Source: Vombatus ursinus (taxonomy: Eukaryota > Chordata > Mammalia > Diprotodontia > Vombatidae). Taken from it: 64,000 nucleotides of DNA. A model generated the notes under the pieces. That model made no database searches. It saw nothing but the letters and a program-made list of their open reading frames with translations, and was not told the origin of the DNA. A program made the position numbers and the translations under genes. Shown here in pieces: positions 9,703-20,146 of the stretch. The stretch covers positions 7,224,819-7,288,818 of the forward strand of contig NW_020945064.1 of assembly GCF_900497805.2 (NCBI RefSeq), given 5' to 3'. Position 1 is the first letter of the stretch. Each line of letters begins with the position of its first letter.

Positions 9703-9805
9703 CCTTTCTGAAGATCACCGAGTTGGCATCTGTTTCACTGGAGACCAGGGGGAGCTTCGTCAGCCAGCAGCACTCCTCTCCCACCAGCAGGGTCATGGGT
9801 GGGCT
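9703..9805 (-). CDS. ZFPM1: ZFPM1 (FOG1) coding exon, second of three; middle of the PR-like domain
   Basis: Internal coding exon of 103 bases, 34 codons plus one base. The acceptor on the minus strand is a pyrimidine tract ending CTGACAG, then AGC CCA CCC ATG. The peptide SPPMTLLVGEECCWLTKLPL followed by ETDANSVIFRK matches the FOG1 stretch known in human as ALTLLLVDEACWLRTLP...EANTEIHRK. The start is in phase with the end of the exon at 29655-29776, and the last base G joins the next exon's AC to give D. The donor is GTTGGT, unusual at intron positions 3 and 4, but it keeps both phase and homology; a GTATTG donor a few bases on would break the frame. The ATG inside is not a start codon. One extra Cys (ECCW) is visible against the human and mouse sequences I remember. 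A MIR lies about 190 bases beyond the donor. Confidence 0.92.
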
Positions 9806-10084
9806 CTGTCAGGGGCAGAAACATGAGAAAGAGGGCATGGGTCAGTGATGTCACCGGCACATCCTTCAGACAGAGCTGGGGACAAAGCAATCACAGGATG
9901 AAACGGGATGCATTGGCCGGGCCCTTTAACCCACTCTGAGCATAGCTTGGACAGTCGGGGTTGGGGGCTGGGTGTTGGGTGGTGGCAAGGGTCTGGGGGA
10001 GGGACTTCTCAAGACTGATACTACGGAGAGCTCTAAAGCAGACTGGCTAGGCTGGCCTCAGGGTCATTCCTTATCAGGTAGACA

Positions 10085-10285
10085 TGAGGTTCTTATCCTG
10101 GGGTACACGGACTAGAGAGATTTTGGCAGGGGTGAGGAGGGTGTCTGTGAACTTGAATGGGAAAAAAAAAATCACATCTGTATTTTTACTGATGTCCAAC
10201 TACAATTTAGCTTTTCCTTTGATTATGAATGTAGGCATTAAAACAATTCTCAGAAGACATCTGTAGGCTTTTCCAGACTACCAAA
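10085..10285 (-). mobile_element. hAT-type MITE, copy 1 of 7
   Basis: Reverse copy: GTGTCTGTGAACTTGAATGG, then CAATTCTCAGAAGACATCTG and CCAGACTACCAAAGGGATCC. In the forward copies this reads as a GACCCCTTCTCAGAA box followed by an ACTTAAGATTACAAAGGAA-like middle. Confidence 0.65.
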
Positions 10286-10329
10286 GGGATCCATCCAGGA
10301 CACGAAAAAAGTCTATACTAATCTTGAAT

Positions 10330-10430
10330 CGTATAGAACAGGAAACTGAGGCCCAGAGAGTAGAGGTGCTTTGTCTTGGGTCAGAGAGGTGAGAAGCAGA
10401 GCTAATATTTGAATAAAAGGTCTTCCAACT
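10330..10430 (-). mobile_element. MIR SINE fragment
   Basis: ACAGGAAACTGAGGCCCAGA and GGTCAGAGAGGTGAGAAGCA. Confidence 0.55.
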
Positions 10431-10459
10431 GGAGATCCTTTGCAGCATAGACTGCGGGA

Positions 10460-10655
10460 TTGAAGGCAAGACTTGAGTTCAAATCCAGCTTCAGACCCAC
10501 GTAACTTGTCTGCCTCAGTTTCCTCATCTGTAAAATGGGAGTAATAATAGCACCTACCTCCCAGAGTTGTTCTGAGGATTAAATGAGATCCTTTTTGTAA
10601 AGTGCTTAGCACATAGTAGGTGCTTCATAAGCGCTAGTTATTATTATTATTGTTA
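10460..10655 (+). mobile_element. MIR/Mar-like CORE-SINE
   Basis: GACTTGAGTTCAAATCCAGC, GCCTCAGTTTCCTCATCTGT, GTTGTTCTGAGGATTAAATG and AGCACATAGTAGGTGCTTCA, ending in an ATT microsatellite. Confidence 0.75.
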
Positions 10656-10769
10656 TTAATTTTGGCACCATGAATACGTCCTTCAGTCATCCCTCTTTGG
10701 ATAAGATGGAGGTGGTGAGTCTAGGGTGGGCTTGGTTTGGTTTGGGAACGTTCTAGAAGTTGGCCTAAG

Positions 10770-11035
10770 CTTCAGTCTTCTCCACCCCCGTAGGCAGGCA
10801 GACCCAGCAGCAGCTGTTGTAGTAATCCAAATGCGAGGTGATGAGCACCTGCATTGGGGGTGGCAGTGTCAGAGGAAAGGAGGAGGTATATTTAAGAGAT
10901 GTGGCAAAGGTGAAATCGATAGCTTGGATAAGGTGGGTGGGGTGAGAGATGGTAAGGAGTAGAAAATGAGACTCATGTCTTGGTGAGCCTGAGGGATGGA
11001 GATGAGGGTGGTACCCTCTCTGTTGGTCAGGTATT
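10770..11035 (-). mobile_element. L2 LINE reverse-transcriptase fragment, antisense
   Basis: Read on the minus strand it gives TSHLDYYNSCCW followed further on by SHPTHLIQAIDF, matching the L2 ORF2 region SHLDYCN...THIQSI. On the plus strand the GTAGTAATCCAAATGCGAGG block is the hallmark. Confidence 0.75.
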
Positions 11036-11124
11036 TTATAGACAATGACTCTTAAAATTTTTTTTCTTTTTACTTCTACCATATGTTAGACTTTTTTTTT
11101 TCCAAAAGTCTCTGACCTGCATTC

Positions 11125-11235
11125 AATTCAATTAAACAAACATTTATTTAGACAGGCAAGGCAGGGATTATTGATCCCATTTTACAGGTGAAGAAAGCAG
11201 AGCCCAGAAGAGAGAAGTGTTACCACAAGAGCATC
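11125..11235 (-). mobile_element. L2/MIR-type fragment
   Basis: Short: AATTAAACAAACATTTATTT then CCCATTTTACAGGTGAAGAA and GAGCCCAGAAGAGAGAAG. Confidence 0.45.
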
Positions 11236-12229
11236 CCTGTTGATTTGTGGGGCAGGCAGGCAGCGGGTTGCTGCTAATGGTTCTAATGAAGGCTGCAGCC
11301 TGCCTCTCACTCCAAGGCTGCCTAAAGGCAGCTTATAAAAGCTGAGATAGCCTAGATTTCTTGGCTGCTTAGATTGGTCCTATTACCGTAAATGCGCTGT
11401 TCAGTGTTAGAACAGGAGGCACAAGCTGGTGATGGATCCTCCTTGTGGCACAGCTCTTGGGGTCTGAGGCCACTGGTTCCCTTGCTCATGTCCCCATCCC
11501 CCATGTTTCTGTCTGCCTTTCTGTATGCTATATATATCCCTAGGGAAAGCCTTGGGGCTTGAGGTGTGAGGGCTTGAGGGGCTTTGACTCCTCAAAAAAC
11601 TGGAGGTCTTGAGCATGACATAGACGCAAGGTCTTGGCAGTGAGAAGGCTGTGTCACGAGCCTCGACAATTCCTCTTTATTCCCAAGAGCCCCCGGCAGT
11701 CCGAGGTTGAGGCCCCTTGACTGAGGAACCCGCCCCAAATCACACGCTGTTTGGAAGAACAAGGATCAGAATGTAAATCTCCTCATTCCCAGCTTCATTT
11801 TTTTTTCTTAGCACACTGCCCTTAAACCCCCTTCTACAAGCCGTATGGGGCACACCCATCAGTTTTGAAGGGAAAAGATCACTTGTACCACTCCTCTCCA
11901 ACCAAACCCTTGTCTGACTCCCCTGCCCCACCCCAGGCTGTTGGCTGCTCATCCTCCATGAAAGATGGGCAGCTTATCGTGAACCAGAGAAACGCAGGCA
12001 ATGGACTTGTTATTTCCTCTGGCATGACCCATGGGGTCTAGCTGTCCTCCAAGCACCGGTAGTAGAGGAAACATCAGTCACCTAACCCCTAACCTCAGCC
12101 GGGTGCCAGGGAGAAGGCTGGGGAATAGCGGAGAAATAGGGGCTGGGAGAGGGGCAGGCATGTGACTCATCCCTACACTGAGCAGGAGGCTTTGGTATGG
12201 GACCAAGAGCCAGAGAATGTTTGAGTTCA

Positions 12230-12425
12230 AAAGGACTATTCAGACTTTGGAGAGTGCCTTAGAACACAGAATGTCAAAGCTCAGAGGGCCTTTAGAACAG
12301 AGAACATTGGAGCTGGCAGGAACCTTAGACTAGATAGGAGCTGGAAAGGATCTTAGAACAGAGAATGGTATGGCCAGCTGGGACCTTAGAGCGTGGAATG
12401 TCAGACCTGAGAGAGACCTTACTCT
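12230..12425 (+). repeat. 33-bp-period tandem array, locus 2 (about 5 diverged units)
   Basis: CTTAGAACACAGAATGTCAA, TTTAGAACAGAGAACATTGG, CTTAGAACAGAGAATGGTAT and GCGTGGAATGTCAGACCTGA recur at roughly 33-base steps. More diverged than the 51.8-kb array. Confidence 0.8.
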
Positions 12426-12439
12426 TGGGCTTAACCCCA

Positions 12440-12515
12440 TTTAACCTCCATGAGCCTCAATTTCCTCATCTAGATGGCTTCTTGGGTCTTTTCTCAGCTC
12501 TAGACATGCAGTATT
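12440..12515 (+). mobile_element. MIR SINE fragment
   Basis: GCCTCAATTTCCTCATCTAG and TCTTTTCTCAGCTCTAGA. Confidence 0.5.
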
Positions 12516-12534
12516 AGGACCCTAGCATATAGCT

Positions 12535-12630
12535 CGTTTTACTGAGGAGGAAACCGAGGCATAGAGAAGAGATACCAAAAGTAAGGTATGGGGCCAGAGT
12601 GAAATGGAACTTGGGTCTCCTGGCTTCCCA
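12535..12630 (-). mobile_element. MIR SINE fragment
   Basis: TTTTACTGAGGAGGAAACCG, then GGAACTTGGGTCTCCTGGCT. Confidence 0.55.
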
Positions 12631-12927
12631 TAAAGCCATGAAAAGCTGTGTCAGTTTAAGGGAAGAGAAAGGAAGGATGGAGTCCAGGCCAGCAGGGACC
12701 AGATGATGGCAATTGAGTTTTCAAGCCTGGGGCTCTTGGCAGGGTTCTCACAGCACTTTCAAACTAGGCAGTTTGAACCTGATTCCTGACAAGGGCTAAG
12801 AGCTGTAGGAGACACCAAGGGGCACCCAAGGTGGACAGAACTCCTTTGCCCAACTCGTGGCTTTGAGCAAATACCACACCCTTCACTGAACAGCCCAATC
12901 TGGCTGGACAACATCTGTATCAGCACA

Positions 12928-12981
12928 TGGGGGTGGGGGTGTGTGTGTGTGTGGGGGGGTGTGTGTGTGTGTGTGTGTGTC
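12928..12981 (+). repeat. (GT)n microsatellite with G-rich interruptions
   Basis: GTGTGTGTGTGTG interrupted by GGGGGGG. Confidence 0.9.
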
Positions 12982-13189
12982 CTATAGAGCTGGGAAAGCA
13001 ACTGTCCAGCCAGATAGTGCATATGGCAACTTCACCTTGTGGCTCACCTGAGGCATCTGAAGTGGCTCAAGTCCCCTGACCCAGGTCCTAAAACCTCGTC
13101 TGGGTCACCATGACAATAACCTCTCACCTGGGAGGAGAACAGATGCCCATGGCGGTTAACATGCCTGCCTTCTGGGACCAGCATCGCCA

Positions 13190-13310
13190 TTTCCTGGTTG
13201 GGTGAACTTGGGTCAGTCATTGAACCATGCTGGGTCTGTTTCCTCACCTCTTAAATTGGGCTCAGAATCCCAAATTCACAGGGTGAGAACCAAAAGACAT
13301 AATGGCTCTG
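13190..13310 (+). mobile_element. MIR SINE fragment
   Basis: GTGAACTTGGGTCAGTCATT, TGTTTCCTCACCTCTTAAAT. Confidence 0.5.
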
Positions 13311-14014
13311 GAAAAGTGTAACAGATGAGACAGATGACTAGCACACCCAGAGCTGGATGTCACGGGTCTCCATTCTCTGCCCAGGTGAGAGGTCGCTGCG
13401 TCTGTGAGCCAGCAAGCCCAGCCAGGTTCCATGCCATTTCACGCTCCTGACGGTGAAGCTGGTTGAGAAGCCAGTCACTGAGAGCAACTGTGCTTCAGTT
13501 TTACCATCTGGGTTATTTGTCCCTCATTGATATTTTCTGGTTTCCTCCCCACTGACTGATGGAGTGACATCTCACCAAGTCCTCACGGAGAGCCACCTCA
13601 TGAGAAGAATGCAGCGAAGTCTAATTTATCTAGGAGGGTTGGAGTAGGGCTCTGCCTAGAGGCAGAGGGGCGACCTAAATGACCTCACTGGTCTTTTCCA
13701 GCCCTAAGCTTTCTACAAAAGCATGTACAGTCATTGCAAACAGTGACAGAGAGCAGGGGATCATCTCCCCTCCCTGAGAAGCCCTACAGTCACGTGCTTC
13801 TGAGGGGCTGACCAGGCAGGCTCCCCTCACGCTATTGTCTCCACATCCAGGTCAGCTCAGGGCAGAGGAGCGGGGTGTGTTGGGGGAGAGGTGTGGAGAA
13901 GGAAACCTGCTCCTCTATTTGGGAAAAGCCTTGTCCTGGGAGCCCACAGCATCTGAGGCTCAGCAGCTCCTGTTTGTGCCTGGCCGGAGCCCATCTCTGT
14001 CTTCATATGTCTCT

Positions 14015-14185
14015 AATGAATATTAATGAGTGGAGGAGGGTAAAAAAAAAATTAATCTGGCTGATCCTTCGATGGCTGCTGCAGTAACGATATGAAATCT
14101 AATTATTCGTCCCAATATTTCTAAACCCTCAAACTGAGACTGACAGTCTCCTGGTCGGTTTAAAGCTTATCACTCCAAGGAGCAG
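14015..14185 (+). other. AT-rich unique stretch, candidate conserved non-coding element
   Basis: No repeat resemblance. It contains AATGAATATTAATGAG, AATTAATCTGGCTGATCC and GCTGCTGCAGTAACGATATG in an otherwise GC-rich intron. The call rests on texture alone; no alignment was possible. Confidence 0.3.
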
Positions 14186-14203
14186 AGTGTTCACAGCTTG
14201 ATA

Positions 14204-14205
<2 letters not shown>

Positions 14206-14253
<48 letters not shown>

Positions 14254-14263
14254 NNNNNNNNNN

Positions 14264-14311
<48 letters not shown>
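14206..14311 (+). repeat. (CA)n microsatellite interrupted by a 10-N assembly gap
   Basis: CA repeats run either side of ten N bases at 14254-14263. True length is unknown. Confidence 0.97.
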
Positions 14312-14314
<3 letters not shown>

Positions 14315-14739
14315 TTTGCTGATGGGGCAGAAACACTCCTAATTTTTCTGTGTGTGCTCTTTGAGAAAGATGGGGAAATGCCACATTTCTCAGTCTGAGC
14401 TGGTCCCCTAGTTCTCTTTTGACCTAGAGGGACCAGGCTTGGAGGAAGGGGGGGAGGGGAGAAGGTAGAGGTACAGGAGGAGGGGGAGTGGAGGCAGGGA
14501 GCACGACGATGAGAGGCCATGGGGACTGTCCTTCCAGAACCACGTTTGCAGGATGGAAGAGGTCACATTGATCTGTCCTCAGTTCTCAGGTATATACTTA
14601 GGGGGCTCCACATCTGATTCCAGGGTACTGAACTAGAACCAGGAACCCTATAAATGGATGCAATGATGTCCCCTCTCTGCGTGTCCATTTCTATACTGGG
14701 GACAATACTCCCTGAACTCTGTTTCTAACAGGGTTGCTG

Positions 14740-14850
14740 CCAGTCACTCAACACGCCTACTATGCTCCAGGCACTGTGCTTACTGGTAATACAAAAAAAA
14801 AAACCTCTCTGCCTTCAAGGACCTCACAGTCCAATGAAATGGGAGGAAAG
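14740..14850 (-). mobile_element. L2 3' end, antisense
   Basis: GCCTACTATGCTCCAGGCAC, GTGCTTACTGGTAATACA and TTCAAGGACCTCACAGTCCA. Confidence 0.7.
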
Positions 14851-15334
14851 CCCAGTCTAACTCTTCAAGTACTACAGAAATGCGGGTTATTGTGATTAGT
14901 ACTAATGATTCTCAGCCACGAGGCAGGTGGAGTGACAACAAAGGGGGGGCCTTTATTTGGGTGGGGTTCATCCAAGGGCATTCTGGTAAGTATTTAACCA
15001 ACTCTCGGAAGAAAAAAAAAATTCCTGTGCAAGATGCCCTTTTACACACATATAATCTGTATTATTACTATTTCCCCCTTCACTTTTCTTAAGTCTAAAC
15101 AATCAACAAAGCAATTAATCAAGCATTGGTCTGTAGCGATTGACAATTTCTGATGTCAACGCTCATACCGAAAAGATCGAACCATCGGCCCTTGTGAGCT
15201 GGGAGGCTCCAGCATGTCCCTGGGTTCATTTCTCTAACAGGTCAAGAGACCCCTTCACTACCATACAAAGACCTTCCTCTACTACACTAGTCTGTGTATG
15301 CATACTTTCTTGTTCATTCCATTTCTAGAACTTC

Positions 15335-15480
15335 CACAGACTTTTATTAGGCACCTACTGTATGCAAACCTTATGTTCTAAAATATTGTCTTAGTGCACT
15401 AAGACTTTGGGGACATCCTGTATAAAGATGAAAAAAATGACACTATCCCTGTCCTCAATACACTTAGAGTTTAACAATAA
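15335..15480 (-). mobile_element. L2 3' end, antisense
   Basis: TTTTATTAGGCACCTACTGT, then CACTATCCCTGTCCTCAATA and CACTTAGAGTTTAACAAT, with an extra stretch between. Confidence 0.6.
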
Positions 15481-15854
15481 AGATTTGCCTCATTTGAGTG
15501 CACTTATCCATCCATCACCTGGCAGTGGGGAATCTGTGACCCGGTACTGAAGTCACATCCAGGTAACCGCAGAAACCGGCTTTTTAGAGGGAGGCCAACC
15601 TGGTCCCAAAGGATAAATCTTGTCTTTAAAGGGTAATGGCCTTCAAGGATGGGTGAAGGAGTAGCTTAGAGAGCTGCCCAAAGGGGCTGTTCATTTTTGG
15701 GTCCAGATCCTGTTTCTTGCCTTAGGTCAGAAATGGCACCTGAAGCCACCTTTCTGTCCCAGACGGGGATGCACCTGCCCCCATTTAGGCCAGGCAAGCT
15801 CGCCATAAGCACCCAACATGTCCTCCTAGCCAGTGGTGATCCAGCCTGATGCCG

Positions 15855-16040
15855 GAGAGGGAGCGGAGTACAGCCTGAAGGTCATGGGTTCAGAGTCAGA
15901 TGATGGAGATTTAAATACCTGTTCTATTACTTATTTTTACCTGGGTAACCCTGGGCAAACTCTTCCCTTGTCTGGGCTTCAGTTTCCTCACCTACCAAAG
16001 GAGGGGATGGGCTGGATAATCTCCCCCAGGCCCTGCCCAT
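15855..16040 (+). mobile_element. MIR SINE
   Basis: GGTAACCCTGGGCAAACTCT, CTTCAGTTTCCTCACCTACC and GGGCTGGATAATCTCCCCCA. Confidence 0.6.
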
Positions 16041-16751
16041 TGTCTCCCCTGGCCACAGCGAGGCTAGTGTTCCCGTACCCGCCTGCACCCGCCCCTCTCT
16101 CTTCCCTCCACCTCAGGCCCAGGGAGCTTGGGCTCACAGTGAAGGGAAAACGTTAGGGTCAGGAAGCAGATTTCTGTTTCTGGCTTCCCCTGCAGAGTTA
16201 TTTGAAATAGCGAGGAGGCTGATTGTTTATTTTTCCCCCCCACAATTCCGAATGGTAATGTAACAGTGGCTCTTTTTCCTGGGCTTTCAAAGGTCCCTTT
16301 CCCTTCATCCCACTCTACCTGATGGTATTGGTGGTGGATGGGGGTCCATGCTTTCCATGGGGGCATCAGGGAAATGAGCTATTTTTAATTTCCCGGCTGG
16401 TTGTTTCTGCCCAAACCATCTAAAGTCATGGGGGATTGAGGTGGGGTGGGGGTGCTGCTTGCTTCCTCTTTCCCCCTCCCCCACCAGGGCCTTGAATGAC
16501 ACACAGCTCCCTGCTCATTCGCTCTGGGGCTCAGGTAAAGCATCCAGAACCCTTGGTCCCTCCAGAGCAGATGGAAGTCAGTGGCTTCCAGTCCCATCCA
16601 AGCACTCTCTCTGCCCTTGGGGACCTGTCCTCCCTGCTCTTCAAGGCCTAAACCGGAGGATAACAGCCACTTTAAATTTTCCTGGTGGATCTGAGAACCC
16701 TCCTTGTTTCTCCCTAACAAAGAGGTCAGTGTCTCGATTCTGCACCCGGCC

Positions 16752-16804
16752 TGATAACCATCAGAAACTCTATCTCTACCGCATCCGCTGTTACAACTTT
16801 ATCT
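16752..16804. promoter_or_regulatory. Cluster of three GATA sites, candidate enhancer
   Basis: WGATAR matches: TGATAA at 16752, CTATCT at 16770 and TTATCT at 16799, in unique sequence. Motif evidence only. Confidence 0.3.
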
Positions 16805-17339
16805 GGGGCTGCTCCGAACCCTTACTGTACGTCTCATAAAACAGCATCAAAAAAAGAGGGGTGGGGGGAGGGGGGAGAGGGAAGGGCACCCCCGGTTATT
16901 AATTAACTTTAAAGCATTGGGGGGAGCGGGGCTAGACCCAGGCTGACTCCAGGCTTCTGTGCAATCAGTCAGGGGAGGAGAGGAGAGGAGGGCCAAGCTG
17001 GGTGGGACCAAATTTCTAAGAAGGCTGGAGACCACTTCAAAAAGCAGTGGCTCTGACTGTTCTGTCTGCCTCCCCCAGGTGAGCTCGGCAGTGGCTGCTT
17101 GGGGAGGGGAGGGCAGGGCAGGGGTAGGAGGGAAATGGGCCCTCCCCCCTAGCCAGACGCCAGAGGCACCGCTGGGTCTGTGAGAGAAGGGAGGAAACTC
17201 AGTGTCATAGTGAGAGACCCCAACTGAAAAACCACTAGGTTCAAGAGAGGGTCAGGGCTGGGATGGGACCCAGAGTTGGGGCTGAGCCATGTCTCTGCTG
17301 TTTGCTTGGGAGAAACAAGACAAGGAAAAGTTACAACTC

Positions 17340-17775
17340 CTCTGACTGGCATTTGAGGCCTTCCACAACCTGACACCATCCTAGCTTTCTGTCTTCTACA
17401 TAGCCCACACACCAGCCAAACTGGACAACTCACTGAGCCCTCTTATGGATCTCTGCTTCTGCTGACATGGTTCCTATTCCTGGGATGTTTTATCTGTCCC
17501 TCAGCTCACTTGTCAAATTCCTCTCTACCTTTAAAATGTAACTCAAGTGCCCTTTTCTTCCAGGAAGCCCACCATGATATCCCCCCAACTTTTCCCCTGG
17601 GCCTCACAGGGCACTTTGTTCTGAAGCATATCATTAATTATTATTGCTTACTTGGATCTCTAGATGAGTCTTAATCCCCTACTAGAAATAAGCTCTTACC
17701 TAAACTTTTTCTCTCTCCCTAGGCCTTAGCATAGTGCTTAGTATACAATAGGGGCTTAATAAATGCTTTTGAAGA
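17340..17775 (+). mobile_element. L2 LINE 3' portion
   Basis: TTTGAGGCCTTCCACAACCT, AAGCCCACCATGATATCCCC, then TTAGCATAGTGCTTAGTATA and GGCTTAATAAATGCTT, in forward L2 order. Confidence 0.8.
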
Positions 17776-17799
17776 ATCAACAAGGGAGGAAGATTCTAG

Positions 17800-18215
17800 A
17801 CCTGACCTCTTTCTACCCTTCTAGACTTCTCATTCCTAATTCCCCTCCATGAAAATTCTTGGTGTTTTTCACCACCAACATTCATCTCCTGACTTGGGAA
17901 TTTATGATGCTGTCCATTCTCCTGCCAGGAACACTCCCTGACCATCTCTGCCTCTTGGTTTGCCTGGCTTCTTTTAAGACTCAACTCAAGTCCCACCTTC
18001 TATAGGAGACTTTTCCCAGTCCGACAGTGGCTAGTGCCTTCCGCTCTCAGATTACCTACTGTCTATTCGACATATGTCTTGTATGTTGTCTTCCCCTTCA
18101 GAATGTGAGCTCCTAGAGGGCAGGGACTGTTTTTGCCTTTCTTGTGTCCCCAGCACTTAGCACAATACCTCACACATAGTAAATGCTTCATAAATGCTCA
18201 ATGATTGAACTCATA
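17800..18215 (+). mobile_element. L2 LINE 3' portion, second copy
   Basis: AAGACTCAACTCAAGTCCCA, GAATGTGAGCTCCTAGAGGG and CAGCACTTAGCACAATACCT, head to tail with the previous copy. Confidence 0.8.
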
Positions 18216-18349
18216 TGGCCCCACTCCTATGCTTCTGCCTTTCTTTGTATCCCCACTGCCTGACACATAGTCAGTTAGTCGGTCAATTATTGTACTGCAT
18301 TTATTATATATTGATTAATATTGATTGATATATTATATATTGATTAATA

Positions 18350-18445
18350 TGCATTTATTAGGTGCCTACTATTTCCCAAGAACTATGTTAAATGCTGGGG
18401 ATATAAACAAAGACAAAAGACAGTCTGATAATAAAAATCTCCAAA
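18350..18445 (-). mobile_element. L2 3' end, antisense
   Basis: GCATTTATTAGGTGCCTACT, AACTATGTTAAATGCTGGGG. TATATTGATTAATA repeats lie just before it. Confidence 0.7.
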
Positions 18446-18553
18446 GTGCATATTCAAAAAAAAAAAAGACAGTCGATACTCAAGGCATTTACTGATTATC
18501 TGGACTAAATGACCTCATGCCTACTATAAGCAGAGCTCTGAGACTATAGGGAT

Positions 18554-18803
18554 TTTGTTCAGTCATTTTCAGTCATGATTCTTTGTGACCCCATCTGAGG
18601 TTTTCTTGGCAGAGCCACTGGAGTGGTTGGTCATTGCCTTCTCCAGCTCATTTGACAGATAAGAAACAAAGGCAAACAGGGTTAAGTGACTTGCCCAGGG
18701 TCACATAGTTTGCAAGGGTCTGAGGTCAGATTTGAACTCAGGAAGCTGAGTCTTCCTGATTCCAAGTCCAATGGTCTATCCACTGTTCCATCCAGCTGCC
18801 CTG
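18554..18803 (-). mobile_element. Mar1-type SINE, full length
   Basis: From TTGTTCAGTCATTTTCAGTC through GAGTGGTTGGTCATTGCCTT and GTGACTTGCCCAGGGTCACA to CCATCCAGCTGCCC. Confidence 0.85.
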
Positions 18804-19120
18804 CCTCTGAAAGGTATACCAATTGAAAGATCAAGTCTAAGAGTGGTGTCTGGATGATGGCGGTGCTGAATAGCATTGTATATTGGAAAGATATACTTGT
18901 AAAAAGAAATCTAGGAAGTAGGTGCATTGTGGAGTGGGGTGGAAAGGCAGAGAACATGGAGAATATTTGGATGAAGATACAAATGGTAGTAGGAAGGAAA
19001 CTGATATTGTCAGAGCATACTACAGATCACTCAGTTAGGAAGAGGAAATAGATGATGAGGCTGGGAAAGAGATCACAAATCTGGAAGAAGCAAATGTCTC
19101 AATTTTCAGGAAAGAGAAAC

Positions 19121-19196
19121 TATAAACTATAGTTTATAGTTAACTATAATATATATATATATATAACTATAGTATATAGTTTATAGTTAAACTCTA
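19121..19196. repeat. AT-rich imperfect palindrome
   Basis: AACTATAGTTTATAGTTAAC on the left, (TA)n in the middle, then ACTATAGTATATAGTTTATA on the right; the arms can pair as a hairpin or cruciform. It lies inside the LINE fossil. Confidence 0.85.
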
Positions 19197-19910
19197 AACG
19201 GGAGCTTAACTTTGATTCCTGGGAAAATTCTAGACAGGGTCATTAAAGGCAATGATCATGAAGGGCCAAAGCTTGGCTTCATCAAGAAGTCATGCCAAAA
19301 CAACCTCATTTGCTTTTCTGACAGGATTATGAAACAATCAGATTAGCACCTGATAAAGCATATGACGCTATCCTGTGGAGAAGATGTAGAGATAAAGATT
19401 CGAAGATAATATGGTCAGGTGAGTTCAGAAATGATTGGGTAACCAGATTTGAAAAGTAGCTGTTAATGGTTCAAGGTCAACCTGCCAGGAGGTCTATGTC
19501 CCGGTTCTGTTGAACATTTTTATCATTGATGTGGATAAAGGCATGGATGGTGTGCTCATCAAATTTTCAGATGATGTCAAGTGGGAAGGGATTGTTGACA
19601 GCATGATCTTGGTATCTCAGAGCACTGGGCTAAATTGAATCAGAAGGATTCAACAGGGACAGATTTAAAATTCTGAACTTGGGTCAAAAAAAAATTCACC
19701 TCACAAGTATAAGATGGAGGAGGCATGGATAGAGAGCAGTTGTTCTGAAAAAGATCTAGGGGTTTTAGTGGACTGCAGGGTCAATGAGTCAGCAGTAAGG
19801 TAAGGCAGCTGATAAAGTTAATGCAATTTCAGGCTGCATTAAGAGGGCCTTGGGGCACCCAGCTTTGATGGAGCCATGAATTCAGCTTGTCCTAAGCTAG
19901 AATTTATCTT

Positions 19911-20146
19911 AAGGGCAACTAAGTGGCACAGTGGATAGAGTGCCGGGTATCTTCTTGAGTTTAAATCTGGTCTCAGACACTTCCTAGCTATGTGATCCTG
20001 GGCAAGTCACTTAACCCTGTTTACCTCAGTTTCCTCATCTGTCAAATGAGCTGGAGAAGGAAATGGCAAACCACTCCAGTATCTCTTCCAAGAAAATCCC
20101 AAATGGGGTCATGAAGAGTCAGACACTACTGAACAACAACAACAAA
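19911..20146 (+). mobile_element. Mar1-type SINE nested in CR1/L3 copy A
   Basis: GGCAACTAAGTGGCACAGTG start, CCAAATGGGGTCATGAAGAG and an AACAACAACAACAAAAG tail. LINE sequence resumes after it. Confidence 0.85.

Noticed and set aside
10765-11082. 105-codon minus-strand frame as a possible gene
   Set aside because: It is the L2 reverse-transcriptase region (THLIQAI, SHLDYYN), part of a fossil LINE.
16855-17150. CpG-island-like promoter
   Set aside because: G-rich runs are present but CpG is sparse and no exon or start site follows; G-quadruplex potential alone does not support a promoter.
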